Origin: Lobulomyces angularis
Lineage: Eukaryota > Chytridiomycota > Chytridiomycetes > Lobulomycetales > Lobulomycetaceae
DNA: 56,754 bases
NCBI GenBank assembly: GCA_027604685.1
Contig: JADHYX010000112.1
Coordinates: 1 to 56,754, forward strand
Direction of reading: 5' to 3'
This document shows, in pieces, positions 11,235 through 21,397 of the stretch. Positions within the stretch are counted from its first letter, which is position 1. Every line of letters starts with the position of its first letter. The notes under the pieces were generated by a model that did no database searches, was not told the origin of the DNA, and worked only from the letters and a program-made list of their open reading frames with translations. The position numbers and the translations under genes were made by a program.

Positions 11235-11833
11235 TATATGTATTGGATACGGATGGATCATTTAGAGTGAAAATTAATGTTACAACCATAACTTTTCAAC
11301 CACAAAGGTGAAATTTACAAATCTTTAATGGATGCATCAACACCAGTTACAAAAGTTCCTTTTTGAAAAACTAATATAAACACACAGGGGCTCTATGAAA
11401 AAAGATCAGACAATTATCAATACCATGCAAAAAAAAACCAAGAAAAAAACAAGGTACTTCATTTTGTGATGAAATAACTGGTTGCAAGATAAAAAAAAAA
11501 GTTTTTAATACTTCTTCTAAAACAGCTGTATTTCTGTGCACTATTTTATGCCTAGACTGCAAAAACTAGATTAGTTAAAAAGAAAAATAAAATATAAGTT
11601 ACCTGCCAGAGTAACAACCAAAGAAACTAACGCAACCTAAATAAAATTTCCAAATAACGCAATGTTGGTGTAATTATCAACAAAGCGTTAAAGTTTTGTT
11701 AAAAACAATCATCAAAAATTTCTTGTAGGAATTTAAGCTGAATTATTGTGTGATACGAAAAATTGATATTGAAAATTAATAATTGAAAAAAAAAAATTTT
11801 GTTGTTGTTATCATTTTCAGTCACTGGATAGCA
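11235..11833. other. Intergenic, unrecognised complex sequence
   Basis: Less AT-rich than the neighbouring spacers, with interrupted frames on both strands (63 codons on minus at 11371-11562). No family recognised; decayed mobile DNA is possible. The 3' part should hold the promoter, and perhaps an unseen signal-peptide exon, of the SH3 gene. Confidence 0.4.
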
Positions 11834-13098
11834 ATGACATCTATAACATCCAATTCCTCATTTGCTACTTCAAACCCTTCTTGTGTGAAATTAGAAAATA
11901 GTAAACAATGTAATTCTTGGAATGGATATTATGTAAATACCACGGCTGAAGAAATCTTCTTTAATTTACCTCTTAATTCTTTAAAAAATACACGAAATAT
12001 CGATAACTTCATATTAGATGAATCAGATCCTTTCAGTGTGGATGATTATGTACACTCTTTATTGATATCGGCTGGTTGTACAAACCTGACAAATGTCAAT
12101 GTAAGTGTTTATTAATTGAAGCAAACTTTTTTCAAATCTGTTTAATACCAAATTGTTAACGCTTTAATTTTTTTACATTTAGTCTAACATTAGATATCTA
12201 AAAACTGTTCTGTGTTCAAATTTAATTGGAAATGCTGCGCGTAATCCTGGTTCTACTGATTGTAATCCTTCACCTCTTCCTCAACCACCATTAATTTGTG
12301 AATTTGTCTGTTCTACATTTGTGACGAGTGTAGAAAATATTTTAACAAATGAACGAAAGTGTCCTAACACAACAATTGCTTCTATTGGAAATGTTGTGCA
12401 TTCCATTACGCGACTCTGTGGTGGTCTAGTTTTAAGTGACAAAAACTGTGTTAGGGGTGTATCTGATGAAGTCTCAACATGTGGTACGGTTTTTTTTTTA
12501 ATTTTTTTCTTTTCATTTCAAAAACAATTTTTAACGTTATATAGGTTTTGGAAACCAAAACGAAGCATTGGTGCTAAACTGGTGTAGTTTAGTTCCAAAT
12601 GACAAATGCTGCCTTGCATCCAAATTTGAAATACCACCTACCAATCCGACAAAACAAAACAATGAGATACCAAACCATATTTTAGTCATAATCTTGATAT
12701 CAATCTTTTTTATTTTCAGTTTAACTTTTTTTATAATTTATAAATTCAAACAAAAAAAGAAAAAAGAAAGGAAAAAAAAGGAAACGGAAAAAAATTTTTA
12801 TACAGATTATATTGGTATTGTTGAATATGAACCTCAGTTTCCAACCGAAGTTGAAGTTAGAGTTGGGGACTATGTTGTACTAGAGGAAATTTTAAATAAT
12901 GGTTGGAGTGTAGGTTTAAATCAAACTAGCGGGGCTAAAGGATTTATTTGTATGGCTTGCTTGAGGCCATTGAATTTAGAAAGCAGTAAGTACAACAATT
13001 TCTTAAAAAAACATTAGGTAAACGTAATTTTTTTTTCTTTTTTTTTTGTAGAGGTCGTTGAAGTTGAGGAGTCACCACTACCATCTATTGTTAGCTAG
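11834..13098 (+). CDS. Single-pass membrane protein with cytoplasmic SH3 domain
   Basis: Exons 11834-12100, 12183-12483, 12545-12985, 13052-13098; 351 residues. Residues 1 to about 220 are Cys-rich with several N-glycosylation sequons, an apparent extracellular domain. A TM segment ('ILVIILISIFFIFSLTFFII') follows near 225-245, then a Lys/Glu-rich stop-transfer run. An SH3 domain at about 270-330 carries 'YIGIVEYEPQ', 'VGDYVVLEE', 'GWSVGLN' and 'KGFICMACL'. The tail is 'PLPSIVS'. The layout fits fungal cell-surface sensors that recruit Pro-rich partners at the membrane. The start is uncertain. A hydrophobic run just upstream ('FVVVIIFSHWIA') is in frame but lacks an ATG and is preceded by a TTTCAG, so a signal peptide may be encoded by an upstream exon. 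I used the first in-frame ATG. Confidence 0.8.
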
Positions 13099-13541
13099 TA
13101 TTAGATACCAAATCATTTAAAGTCTTTTTAATTGATAATATAACAATATCATAGAAATATTTAATTCAATTATTTTAATAATTCTTTTATTTTTTTTTTT
13201 CTATGTAAAAATCAAAACTAATGACATATTTACAGATTTAGATATAGCAACAATGAAACTGACTGGCACCGTTTCACTCTGTTTATGCCTTATCGATTTT
13301 TCTTTGAACTGTTTCAATAATAATGAGTACTATCAACTCAAATTGAGAAAAGTGTTAAAAAACTCTAAGTTCGAAATAAACAATATTTTATTTTTAATTC
13401 AAAATTGTCCTATTTGTTACCAATGTGTGATACAACAAGCTGTTATTGTTTTACAGTATTTACTAAAAATCACACGTTCATACCCGAAATTGACAGTTTT
13501 ATAGAAGTTTTATTGACTTTTTTGGAATGATGCTAAAAGAA
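13099..13541. other. Intergenic with a doubtful 83-codon ORF
   Basis: Contains a plus-strand frame 13253-13504 with a true ATG and a hydrophobic, Cys-containing N-terminus ('LTGTVSLCLCLIDFSL') that could pass for a signal peptide. There is no family resemblance and the frame is close to transposon debris, so I do not call it a gene. Confidence 0.4.
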
Positions 13542-13592
13542 TTGCTGTTCAAGAAGGGTGTTTGATTATTCACTTCCGAACTTCAACCAAAG
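13542..13592 (-). repeat. 51-bp inverted repeat, right arm
   Basis: Inverted partner of 10091-10141 (48/51 identical). It abuts the minus-strand Fanzor fragment that begins about 20 bp further on, so the repeat could be an edge of an older insertion or rearrangement. Confidence 0.85.
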
Positions 13593-13611
13593 GCGCAAAA
13601 ATACGATTCAA

Positions 13612-13718
13612 CATTATTTAATAAAATTGAGGTTTCAAATCTACTATTTCTTGGTATTGTTGAAGTGGATAATGGAAAAAGTTTAAATGATTGTAATCTG
13701 TAGTGTTCATTTAATAAT
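13612..13718 (-). pseudogene. Fanzor protein fragment (antisense to other copies)
   Basis: Read on the minus strand, this stretch gives 'FPLSTSTIPRNSRFETSIL'. The other copies have 'FPFSTSTIPRHIRF' (near 18285-18330) and 'FPLSTSTVPRHIRFDTSIL' (near 50350-50403). It is a short internal piece of the same protein family, without start, stop or catalytic region. It shows that a fourth insertion, in the opposite orientation, once existed here. Confidence 0.75.
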
Positions 13719-14239
13719 CCAAATTTACAGTAGGATTTTCTTGAGAATATAAAAAGTTAGCAAATGTTATTAAAATAGAGAAATTATTAAATTAAGTTCC
13801 AAATTGTTCAACATTGTTGTGTTAAATATTGACTAATACAGACAATTTTTAGAAAAAAGTATAAACAGTCACTAAAACTACCTTAAAAAAATTTAGAATA
13901 AAAAATAAGAAAATAACACCTTTACTAAAAAAACTGCTCAATAAAAATTTATTTGAAAAACGTTTTTCATTGTGGTTACAAAATAATAGAAATGTTATTA
14001 TTCAAGACTATCCCCGAACCGAAAAAGCAATGAAAATTTTTACAAAAAAATGTTTGGAAATGTTTAGCTTGATGAAGTTAAGCTCCTGAAAGAAATCATC
14101 CTGCAAGTCCCTTTGAATTACTTATTTTCCAGAGAAAGGAAATGAAAAAGTTACTAATTGTGTCAAGATAACTTTATACTGCAAGATATGTTTATAACAA
14201 ACTAGTTCATGACATGGGAAAAAAATATCAAGACCTTAA
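13719..14239. other. Degenerate mobile-element debris
   Basis: Frames are short and interrupted on both strands. The position between two TnpB/Fanzor-type fragments suggests decayed sequence from one or both, but I could not align it residue by residue. Confidence 0.4.
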
Positions 14240-14470
14240 AAAAACAAGGGATTGCTAATTAAGTACGCCTACTTCATAAAGCTAAGTGTTTAGGAAATGA
14301 AGTTTTTTTTTAGTAAACGAAGCGTTCAAAACAAAAACCTGTTCAACTTGTGGAAAGCTAATTGATCCAAAAATTTCAAAAAGCTATTTTTGTGATCACT
14401 GCAACAAAACAGAGTGAAAGGGTGAAGACGCTGCAAAATGCATTTTAATGAAAGGTTTAATTTTAAATAA
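14240..14470 (+). pseudogene. TnpB-type relic with canonical zinc ribbon
   Basis: In order on the plus strand: 'HKAKCLGNEV', a one-base frame slip in a T-run near 14310, 'VNEAFKTKTCSTCG' (Cys codons 14340 and 14349), 'YFCDHCNKTE' (Cys codons 14391 and 14400), an in-frame TGA, then 'GEDAAKCILMKG'. This is the layout of the TnpB/OrfB C-terminus: the RuvC-II Glu ('VNEA', codon 14319), a CxxC...CxxC ribbon, then the RuvC-III 'RD.NAA' block. The RuvC-III Asp appears replaced (GGT, Gly). The zinc ribbon differs from the 'CNNENC' type in the other copies, so this is a separate lineage (IS607/Fanzor2-like or another). It is dead: frameshift, stop and lost catalytic residue. Confidence 0.7.
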
Positions 14471-15041
14471 ACTTTTTGTTGAAGTGGAAAATTAAAAGAA
14501 ATAACACCGTCTGCGCTCAATGGCGGTTAAAGAACTTTATATAACTGTGGATTGATTTAACTTCTGTTAGCTTTGTCTTCTTTAAATTTTTTTAAGATAA
14601 AGTTTTATCAAATTTGTGAAGTTATATAATAGTTTATTGAGCGGGCGAGTATTTAGATTTGAATATTATTTATACTCTTTTAATCTTCATTTTAAAATTT
14701 TAGGGTATGCTGGAGAGTTGGGATACAAAAATTAAAAAAATCATGAGTACGAAAATTAAAAGAAATTTGATTCCTTTTATTTTTTTTTATTCTTGAAGTT
14801 TGGCTAAAAAAAAAAATAGTGTGTTTTCAATATAAGAAAACACAAAATTCGGAAGAAAATTTTTTTGCTGTGAACAATGTAGAGTTGTAAATTAAATGTT
14901 ATTTTATGTTTTGTATCTCTCTTCCGATATTGGTTTCAATTTGTAGATAAAAATCTCAAAATGATATTTAAAAAATTAAAAAAAATTAAAAAAAGTTAAT
15001 AAAAACCAAAAAAAATTAAAATTTAAAAAAATAAAAAAAAA
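14471..15041. other. Intergenic, no gene seen
   Basis: AT-rich spacer between the TnpB-type relic and the WW protein gene. The first part may be the relic's 3' flank. The last stretch is A-rich and probably the WW gene's promoter and leader. Confidence 0.5.
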
Positions 15042-15554
15042 ATGAACTTTATTGAAGGAATTGTTAAAAATTCATATAACAAACATCAACATCAGTACGA
15101 CAACCAAACATCTCGGCAATTTACTATGCCTCCTCAAACTGAAGTTTTACCACCAAACTTTAAAAAACAATGGGACCAAATTTCGGAAAGGTACTTCTAT
15201 GTTGATACTACCACTGGCCAATCATTCTGGGAAATTCCTGGAAATCATAGTAACTCTGTAAGTGGACATCAAATGCAAATTCAACAAAAAAATAATCACT
15301 CAAAATTAAAAACGGGATTAGGAGTGTTAGGTGGGATAACCGTTTTAGGTGCAGGATATGAAATTTTTGAACATGAAAAGCATAAGAGGGAGAGACAAGA
15401 AGAAAGAAGAGAAGAGAGGTGGGAGGAACACAATCCCTTTTTTGAAAGAAACAATGACAGATTTTTTGAAGAACAAAGAGATGGTTTCGACGAAACCACT
15501 GTTACTGACAACTTTGGAGACCTGGATATTATAGAAGACAGAAGATGGTTTTAA
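15042..15554 (+). CDS. WW-domain protein with glycine-zipper segment
   Basis: A single exon of 170 residues. A WW domain lies at about 36-68: 'LPPNFKKQWDQISERYFYV', then 'TGQSFWEIP', with two Trp and the closing Pro in place. Next is a Gly-rich hydrophobic helix at about 90-105 ('GLGVLGGITVLGAGYE'), a glycine-zipper pattern, then a highly charged Glu/Arg region. WW domains bind Pro-rich peptides. The WW plus glycine-zipper pairing suggests membrane association or self-assembly, but this is inference. The gene is intronless in an otherwise intron-rich neighbourhood. Confidence 0.85.
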   Translation: MNFIEGIVKNSYNKHQHQYDNQTSRQFTMPPQTEVLPPNFKKQWDQISERYFYVDTTTGQSFWEIPGNHSNSVSGHQMQIQQKNNHSKLKTGLGVLGGITVLGAGYEIFEHEKHKRERQEERREERWEEHNPFFERNNDRFFEEQRDGFDETTVTDNFGDLDIIEDRRWF

Positions 15555-15787
15555 ATAACTTAGTCTATATTTTAATCTTCTTGTACTGTAAATTATTCTT
15601 ATTATTTTCCATTGTTATAATAAAAAAAATTTTAAATTTTACTGAAGTATTTTTAAAATTAAAATTCATCTTTTCTGAGATAGTTAAATTATTCATAAAA
15701 AAAAGATTATCAGATCAATATCAAATAATAATAAAAAATAAAACAGTTTAAAAAAGAAATATCTATGAAAATATTTCTTAATCTATA

Positions 15788-17101
15788 TTAATTTCCTTTA
15801 ACAAAGTTAACCCCCTTAGCAATATTTGACTTTAATTCTGGAATGGCAGCTTCGAGTAATTTTTGTTCATATTGAGATAGAGTTCCCAATGGATGAATTT
15901 TACCAACTCCTTCTTCAGAAAGCTCAACATTGCTGGCACTAATAATAACACATTAATTCCATTAAAAAAAAAAAAAAAATTATTTACAAATATTCTAAGC
16001 CAGGAACGACATCACTTTTAACATAAGTTGGTTCAACTACAGTTTTATCTCCCTTACAAGCTTTAATTAAGGCATTGGCAAATCTTGCTCCAGCTTGAGC
16101 CATAGAAAGGGTAGCAGAACCTAATCCATCTTTAGCTTTAACAACTTCATCACCACCAAATTGAATTCTCTTGGTTAATGCTTCTAATTCTTCTTGAGTA
16201 AATTTGTGTTCTGTCTGAGATAATAAAGGTAAAATTGTTACACCAGAATGGCCTTGAATTAAATATAGGAATGATTAAATCACATATACTAAATGAGAAT
16301 CAATACCTCCAACGACAGTAACCTTATTTCTAGCTGGGTCTCCGCCTTTGATATCTGTAACAAAAGTGCTTGCTCTAACAACATCCAATGTAGTAACTCC
16401 AAAAAGTCTTTTAGGGTCAAAAACGTTATGTTTTTTAAAAACTTCGGCAACAATCGGAACTGTGGAATTAACAGGGTTGGCAATAACACAAACAAAAGCT
16501 TTAGGTGAATGTCTACCAGAAAAAGAATGAAAAATACGGGAAGAACATAAACATACTTGGCTGCACCTTCGGCAAGAGTTTTGACAATATTGGCATTTGT
16601 GTTAAACAAATCATCTCTAGTCATACCAGGCTTTCTTGGAACCCCCTTAATGAAAAAGCTTAGTTCATTTTACTGACTAAAAAAAGGACTTACAGCTGGA
16701 ATAATAACAATATCTGCTCCAGTTAAAGCATCACCTAATTGATCGGCACCCTTGTGTCCGGTAACTTTTGCTGGCGTATTACTAAACAATAATTAATAAA
16801 GTAATAAAAAAGAAAAAACTCACATGTGGGATAAATCAGCTGCAACCCCAGGAGTATTAACAATATCGAATAAGGCCAATTTAGTAACGTGAGGATTCAA
16901 TTTCATTAAAAGAGAAAGAGGTTGACCAATGCCTCCAGCTTTTTAAAAAAGGTTCCATTTCAGATCATAAAAAAAAAAAATAAAAGTTACCAGCACCAAG
17001 AATGGCAATTTTATAATTCAGCTAGAAATGAAAAGATAAATAATTAGTAAAAGATTGTTTGAATATACCCTTGAACTAGTAGAAAAAGAGCGTGAGAACA
17101 T
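15788..17101 (-). CDS. Malate dehydrogenase, mitochondrial
   Basis: Exons (minus): 17101-17069, 17021-16991, 16938-16824, 16781-16694, 16645-16557, 16512-16307, 16252-15988, 15938-15788; 325 residues, every phase consistent. Catalyses the NAD+-dependent interconversion of malate and oxaloacetate in the TCA cycle. The N-terminus '[10 protein letters not shown]' is a plausible mitochondrial presequence. The Rossmann motif 'ILGAAGGIGQP' is near residue 20, the substrate-binding '[14 protein letters not shown]' near 90-105, and the catalytic His in 'VVGGHSGVT' near 188. The length fits the family. The Fanzor element begins, across an assembly gap, within about 50 bp upstream of the ATG, so promoter function may have been affected. 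Confidence 0.97.
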
Positions 17102-17139
17102 TGGATTTGTTAATGTCGCGATATTTATTTTGTATAACA

Positions 17140-17149
17140 NNNNNNNNNN
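17140..17149. other. Assembly gap (10 N)
   Basis: Ten unknown bases. The sequence resuming at 17150, 'GCATTATTTTTTTAG', resembles the internal part of the left terminal repeat of the other Fanzor elements ('GGGCATTATCTTTTTGAAC'). The gap therefore probably sits on the transposon-host junction, where a repeat would break assembly. Confidence 0.95.
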
Positions 17150-17571
17150 GCATTATTTTTTTAGTAGTGAAAATGCGAAAATGATTTTTGATCACTTTAC
17201 ACTTTGATTGTTTAGATAATAAAAACAAAAACTTCACATAATTTAGTTTATGGTAAAAATGTTTATATGTATATTCTAGTAGGATAACAAAATTAAGAAA
17301 AAAGACTACTATTCTTTACGTTAACAATCGATCTCGAACTGAATGTTTTAATTTTTTTTCTTGTTTTATTATGAAAATTAAAATGTTTGTTCATCATTTC
17401 ATCAACAATCTCACCTTTTTGAAAAAGTGGTTTTTCTTTTCCGTTTCTACCAAATATTGAATTAACTTTGACATTTCAACTTTCAAGAAATTTATTCCAA
17501 GTCTGACCAACACCTATACATACATTTTTTGTATATATACTCAGGTTGTATTTCAAAGTAAAAAAATTATA

Positions 17572-19535
17572 ATGAAAAAACACTCTTGTAATAAAACAAA
17601 ATTTCAAATGCTTTTGCTGGAAATCAACTACAATATAAACTGATAGATTCACTCATACTTACAGCAAACCGACTTACAACGCATACTTTCCACTTTTTTA
17701 AATACTTTATGTTAAATTATCCCAATGACAATAAATGGAATTTAATCAATACTGATTTTTTTGTTAGAATATACAAAATTCTAAATAATCCAATAGAAAT
17801 ACAAAAGTTGCTTCCCAAAATTCTGTAGTTGTTAATGAACTATTACAAGAATATATTGAGAAATATAAACTGAATTTTCTTATGTTCAACAAAATGTCAA
17901 ATTTATTGATCAAATTGCTCAGTATCAAGCTATTAAGATATTTGCACCTTCAATATTCAAGAACATTTCGTTCCTAAATTAAAACATTTATTTCACAATT
18001 AATTGTAAAAACACAAGAAAAAAATCCGAAAATATGAAAAAGAAGATAGGATTTTTGAAAGTTTACAAACGCGAAATAGGTTAGTGCAAAAAATTATTTT
18101 AGAGAATGTTACTGATACCACTGAATTAAATGAATATCAATGTTAGTAATATTCGAATTGTATTACCTGACACAACTGAAGTAGATTCACAGCCTTATGA
18201 TGTTCATAACACTAAAAAAATACTTTCAAGCTAATTATAAACTTGGAATATTATATCAAGAATATAATTTAAAACAATTTAACGTATTTCCGTTTTCAAC
18301 TTCAACTATACCCAGGCACATTAGATTTGGAAAAACTTTTATGTAAAGCAATCTTAGATTATGTGGACAAATAACAAATGGAAATTTATGTGTTGAAAAT
18401 GATATGGAAAAGATCTGGAGTACATTGTTTAATTTAAAAAAGAAACCGTTTAAACCAAGAAATGGGATGGTATTTTTTTCGGGATCTGTTGAAATGGATG
18501 GAGTGTCTGTTACAGTTCGTTTACAAGATGTTGCAACACATAACAAAAAAAAAAAATTGAAAAGAAAAAACCTTAAAAACCAGGAGATGATGATGAAAAT
18601 GAAGATGACAAAAATCAGTGAAAACCAGTAAACCAAAAAAAAAAAAGACCAAAAAAAATATGCTTCTGAATATTTTCAAGAAATACTTAAAGGAAAATCA
18701 TGTGTACATAGATCCAAACAAGAGAGATCTATTGTATTGTTTAGGTAAGTTAGTTTTAATAATTTTTTTAAGGATCTAATGGTAAGGAACAACTATATAA
18801 CCAAATGAAAAGAAGGCATGAAAGTAGATCTAAAAAAATACTCGATTATAAGAAAGATGCAAAAAGAGCAAAATGCACTCTCACCAAGGCAAGATGTTTA
18901 TGGAAAAAAACGGTCTAAGAAACTGTAATTTACCAATTCCATCAAAAAAGTTATTTAGCCCAATTGCATTTAGTATTTATTTAAAAGATTACTTTTATCG
19001 TTTTCCTCAATTAGAATTACACTATCAACTTCCTTCATATAGAAAATTAAAATTAAATGCTTATTTCACACTCAAAAGTCTGAAAGCAATTTTATTAAAA
19101 AATTTAAAGTTAAATTTGGGAACAGAGAGAATACAACTGTGTTAATTTGAGATTGGTCTAGGACAGCAATGAAATACCAAGTGTTAACAAAAGGCAGAGG
19201 ATTTAGAGATATGTTTAAAAAAGCAGGATTTCAAGGATGTCTTGTAAACGAATATGCAACTTCTTCTATTTGTCCTGCTTTTAAAACAAGATCATTAGAA
19301 AATGTAAAAAAAGACCACATCCTAATCTAAGTAGAAATGGAAAAATAATTGAAATTTATGGATTTTTACGTTCAAAAACAAAATATGTGAGCAAATGGTG
19401 AATGGGAAAATATTTAAGAGACTATGCAATAGAGATGATGTTACAACTTTAAATTTAAAAGATGTTTGTGGAAAAACAGATTGTTGCACTGTTGCAGACC
19501 AGTTTATCTCCTGCGTAGTTTTTTCCGAAATAGTT
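17572..19535 (+). pseudogene. Fanzor (eukaryotic TnpB) protein, copy 1, broken
   Basis: Starts with an ATG in a context alignable to copy 2 ('KKHSCNKTKF' versus 'EKHSCNKTKF'), then suffers many stops and frame slips. Conserved blocks occur in order: 'FSTSTIPRHIRFGK', 'IWSTLFNLKKKPFKPRNGMV', RuvC-I 'VYIDPNKRDLLYCLGSNG' (Asp codon 18711), 'MKRRHESRSKKILDYKK', 'TKGRGFRDMFKKAGFQ', RuvC-II 'CLVNEYATSSICP' (Glu codon 19250) and RuvC-III 'NRDDVTTLNLKD' (Asp codon 19434). Fanzor proteins are RNA-guided DNA nucleases related to TnpB and Cas12. Family membership rests on these motifs and their order. All three RuvC acidic residues remain readable although the frame is lost. A short intron may lie at 18744-18772. 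Not functional as it stands. Confidence 0.8.
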
Positions 19536-19562
19536 TTCGCTATTGTTTTCTTATTGGTGTTG
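19516..19562 (+). ncRNA. Candidate Fanzor guide-RNA scaffold (copy 1)
   Basis: Noncoding block after the protein's end, shared with copy 2 (51617-51658): TTTTTCC.AAA.AGTTTTCGCTATT followed by TTATTGGTGYT. It contains the perfect hairpin AATAG-TTTTCG-CTATT at 19529-19544. In TnpB and Fanzor loci the guide RNA derives from the 3' end of the element, so position and conservation fit. The RNA itself is inferred. Confidence 0.35.
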
Positions 19563-19620
19563 CTGTATTATTTTTTTGAATATCTACATTCAGAATTAAT
19601 AGCCCATGCACTAAATTAAA

Positions 19621-20055
19621 TTACATCAAAAGAGAAAAGCCCCGTTTTCTCGGAATGGCTCAATACAAGCTTTTCATATTGTATAGGAACCAAATATGGA
19701 AAGTAAAGAAAAACTAAAACAAACTTTCCACTTTATGGTCATAAAGCTAACTTCAACTTTATGAAGAAGAAAAGTTTGCAATAAGTTTACCTTAGAAATT
19801 TAGATTAATTGTAATGTTGGAATGTTTCTATCAGAAAATTCGGAATGAACAGTTAATCTTAGTAACTTTCAAAACTTAAGAGAATGTACAATTTATCAGT
19901 AACTCGCACAAAATGTGAATGTACACTTTATTAGTTTCTGCAATAGTTTTGTATTATTTTCAATTCCCGCTCTTTCTCCTTTTTTAAAATGAAAACTTTA
20001 TTTAAAACTCAATTGTTAAAATTTAGACAATTAATAATAATTGGAAATCTTCTTC
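19621..20055. other. Intergenic, no gene seen
   Basis: Spacer between the Fanzor copy and the next gene. It contains the hairpin GAGAAAA-GCCCCG-TTTTCTC (19632-19651). No open frame of note; the 3' part is the probable promoter of the gene at 20056. Confidence 0.5.
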
Positions 20056-20895
20056 ATGTATAAGCTAGAATATTTAAATTGTGCAGGAAATGCATTTGAA
20101 ATTAAGTTAAATGACCATTCAATAGGTATTTTTTATTTATTTTTTTAGTGAAAATTTTTTAATAAATTCTTCTACTATTTTATAGAAAAGTTAATTCCGA
20201 AGAACTTAACAAAGGCAGAAAAAATTCAATTAACTTTTCAATTAAACGAATTTAAAGTAGAATTTAAAAATTATGAAACCGCTTTTTACTCCAACATGCG
20301 TAAAGATTTAGAAAAAGAAAAAGATTTTAAGGAGGTGTTAATAATTTTAAGAATTTTACTCATTATTTTCCAATTGCAATATAGTATGTTAGAAAATAAT
20401 TCAACACTGTATTATTTAACTCCAAAAACTTTGTTAAAACTAAAGCTATTTTTTTTAAATTACTTTACTTTTTTTATGGAGACCTTTGAAATTAAGACAA
20501 CACAAAAAAGTGTATACTCTGGGTTAATTCAGACCGAAAAAAACTGTCAATTTTACATTAATTTAAATTCTAAACAGAATTCAATTTCACCTTTTAAAAT
20601 CTTCCCACTAACAGTTGAAAAAAACCAAAGCTGCTACGATCTTGGAGATGCACTGTTCAATATCAAATTTGGTGAAGAAAAAAAAGAAAATTTTGGATTT
20701 AAAATGCAAGAGGTCAATATTTCAAAAAGCTTCAAAATTACCCGAAAAATCGAAAAATTTTACCACAAAAATACTACAGAGATTTCTTTGAGTTTATTAG
20801 GAAAAGTCTTTACTGTCTTTATTATATTAATATTTTGTGTATTTCTTCGTCTACACTACTGCAATTTTCAATTTTGTGAATATTTGGATAATTGA
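20056..20895 (+). CDS. Unknown protein with a C-terminal membrane segment
   Basis: Exons 20056-20125 and 20186-20895; 259 residues. There is no signal peptide. A hydrophobic helix near the C-terminus ('LLGKVFTVFIILIFCVFL') suggests tail anchoring or a single pass. A second hydrophobic run ('VLIILRILLIIFQLQY') is probably not protein. A GTTAAT...ATATAG segment at 20337-20384 is 48 nt, in frame and stop-free, and looks like an intron. If spliced, the protein has 243 residues and only the C-terminal helix. I recognise no family. The Lys/Glu/Asn-rich composition is typical of this genome. Confidence 0.65.
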
Positions 20896-21043
20896 TTTTG
20901 TGTTTAAGATATGATTAATATACTATGTTAAATATTTTGTAGATTTTTTAGATTTAAATTAGAAATTTTTTTTTCTTTTTGATTAAAGTTTATTTCTGTT
21001 AAACCTAAAAGAAATATAATTAAAGTTTTATAATATTTTAGTA

Positions 21044-21397
21044 TTGTGCAAGAAACATAAAAAACGTTCATGTATTACAAATTTTAAAAATATAGAAAAA
21101 GTTCCAACCAATCTTTTTCTGAAAAAAAAAAATGACTCCTTTTCTGGTTTTGGATATAGTTCATTGGAAGAAAAAAAGAATTTGTACATAAACTTTCTGA
21201 AGTCTTTTATCACCACTCACAATCGTTTATTAAATATAAACAAAATTTCAACAGTGAAGGTAAAAGATACCTACCATTCGTATTTTTTAACGCGTAAAAA
21301 AAGCTGTTCTCACACAAAAGTTTCTAAATTAAAAAAAAATGGAACACACTATTTTCTACCTTATATTTTTAACCTTGCAAATCAGTTGTGGTGTTAA
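21044..21397 (+). CDS. Doubtful ORF overlapping the next gene's start
   Basis: Open for 117 codons from an ATG (first codons 'MCKKHKKRSC'), Lys/Ser-rich, overlapping the first 59 bases of the seven-TM gene in another frame. Its length in this AT-rich background is notable, and 'SFSGFGYSSLEEKKN' looks protein-like. It has no recognisable domain. It could be a small gene, an upstream ORF in the leader of the next transcript, or chance. Confidence 0.3.
   Translation: MCKKHKKRSCITNFKNIEKVPTNLFLKKKNDSFSGFGYSSLEEKKNLYINFLKSFITTHNRLLNINKISTVKVKDTYHSYFLTRKKSCSHTKVSKLKKNGTHYFLPYIFNLANQLWC

Larger units (their letters stand above)
17150..19620 (+). mobile_element. Fanzor-encoding transposon, copy 1 (decayed)
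   Basis: Bounds are approximate. The left end is set by terminal-repeat-like sequence abutting the gap. On the right, the region shared with copy 2 ends near 19562 and no clear inverted repeat was found. The element contains a badly interrupted Fanzor frame (17572-19535) and a conserved 3' block. It lies between the malate dehydrogenase start codon and the unknown gene at 20056. A perfect 7-bp hairpin (GAGAAAA...TTTTCTC, 19632-19651) lies just outside. Confidence 0.65.

Noticed and set aside
11371..11562. Minus frame with a possible transposase look
   Set aside because: Could not match any transposase block; Phe runs come from homopolymers.
13253..13504. Possible small secreted protein
   Set aside because: True ATG and hydrophobic start, but no family, no cleavage-site logic I trust, and it lies in transposon debris.
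15296..15511. Ser/Leu-rich minus frame
   Set aside because: Antisense of the charged region of the WW protein.
18256..18636. 126-codon minus frame inside Fanzor copy 1
   Set aside because: Antisense shadow of the Fanzor frame, whose plus-strand motifs align with copy 2.
19632..19651. Perfect hairpin GAGAAAA-GCCCCG-TTTTCTC as a terminator or guide RNA
   Set aside because: Not present at the equivalent place in copy 2 and lies outside the conserved block; a bacterial-type terminator has no meaning here.
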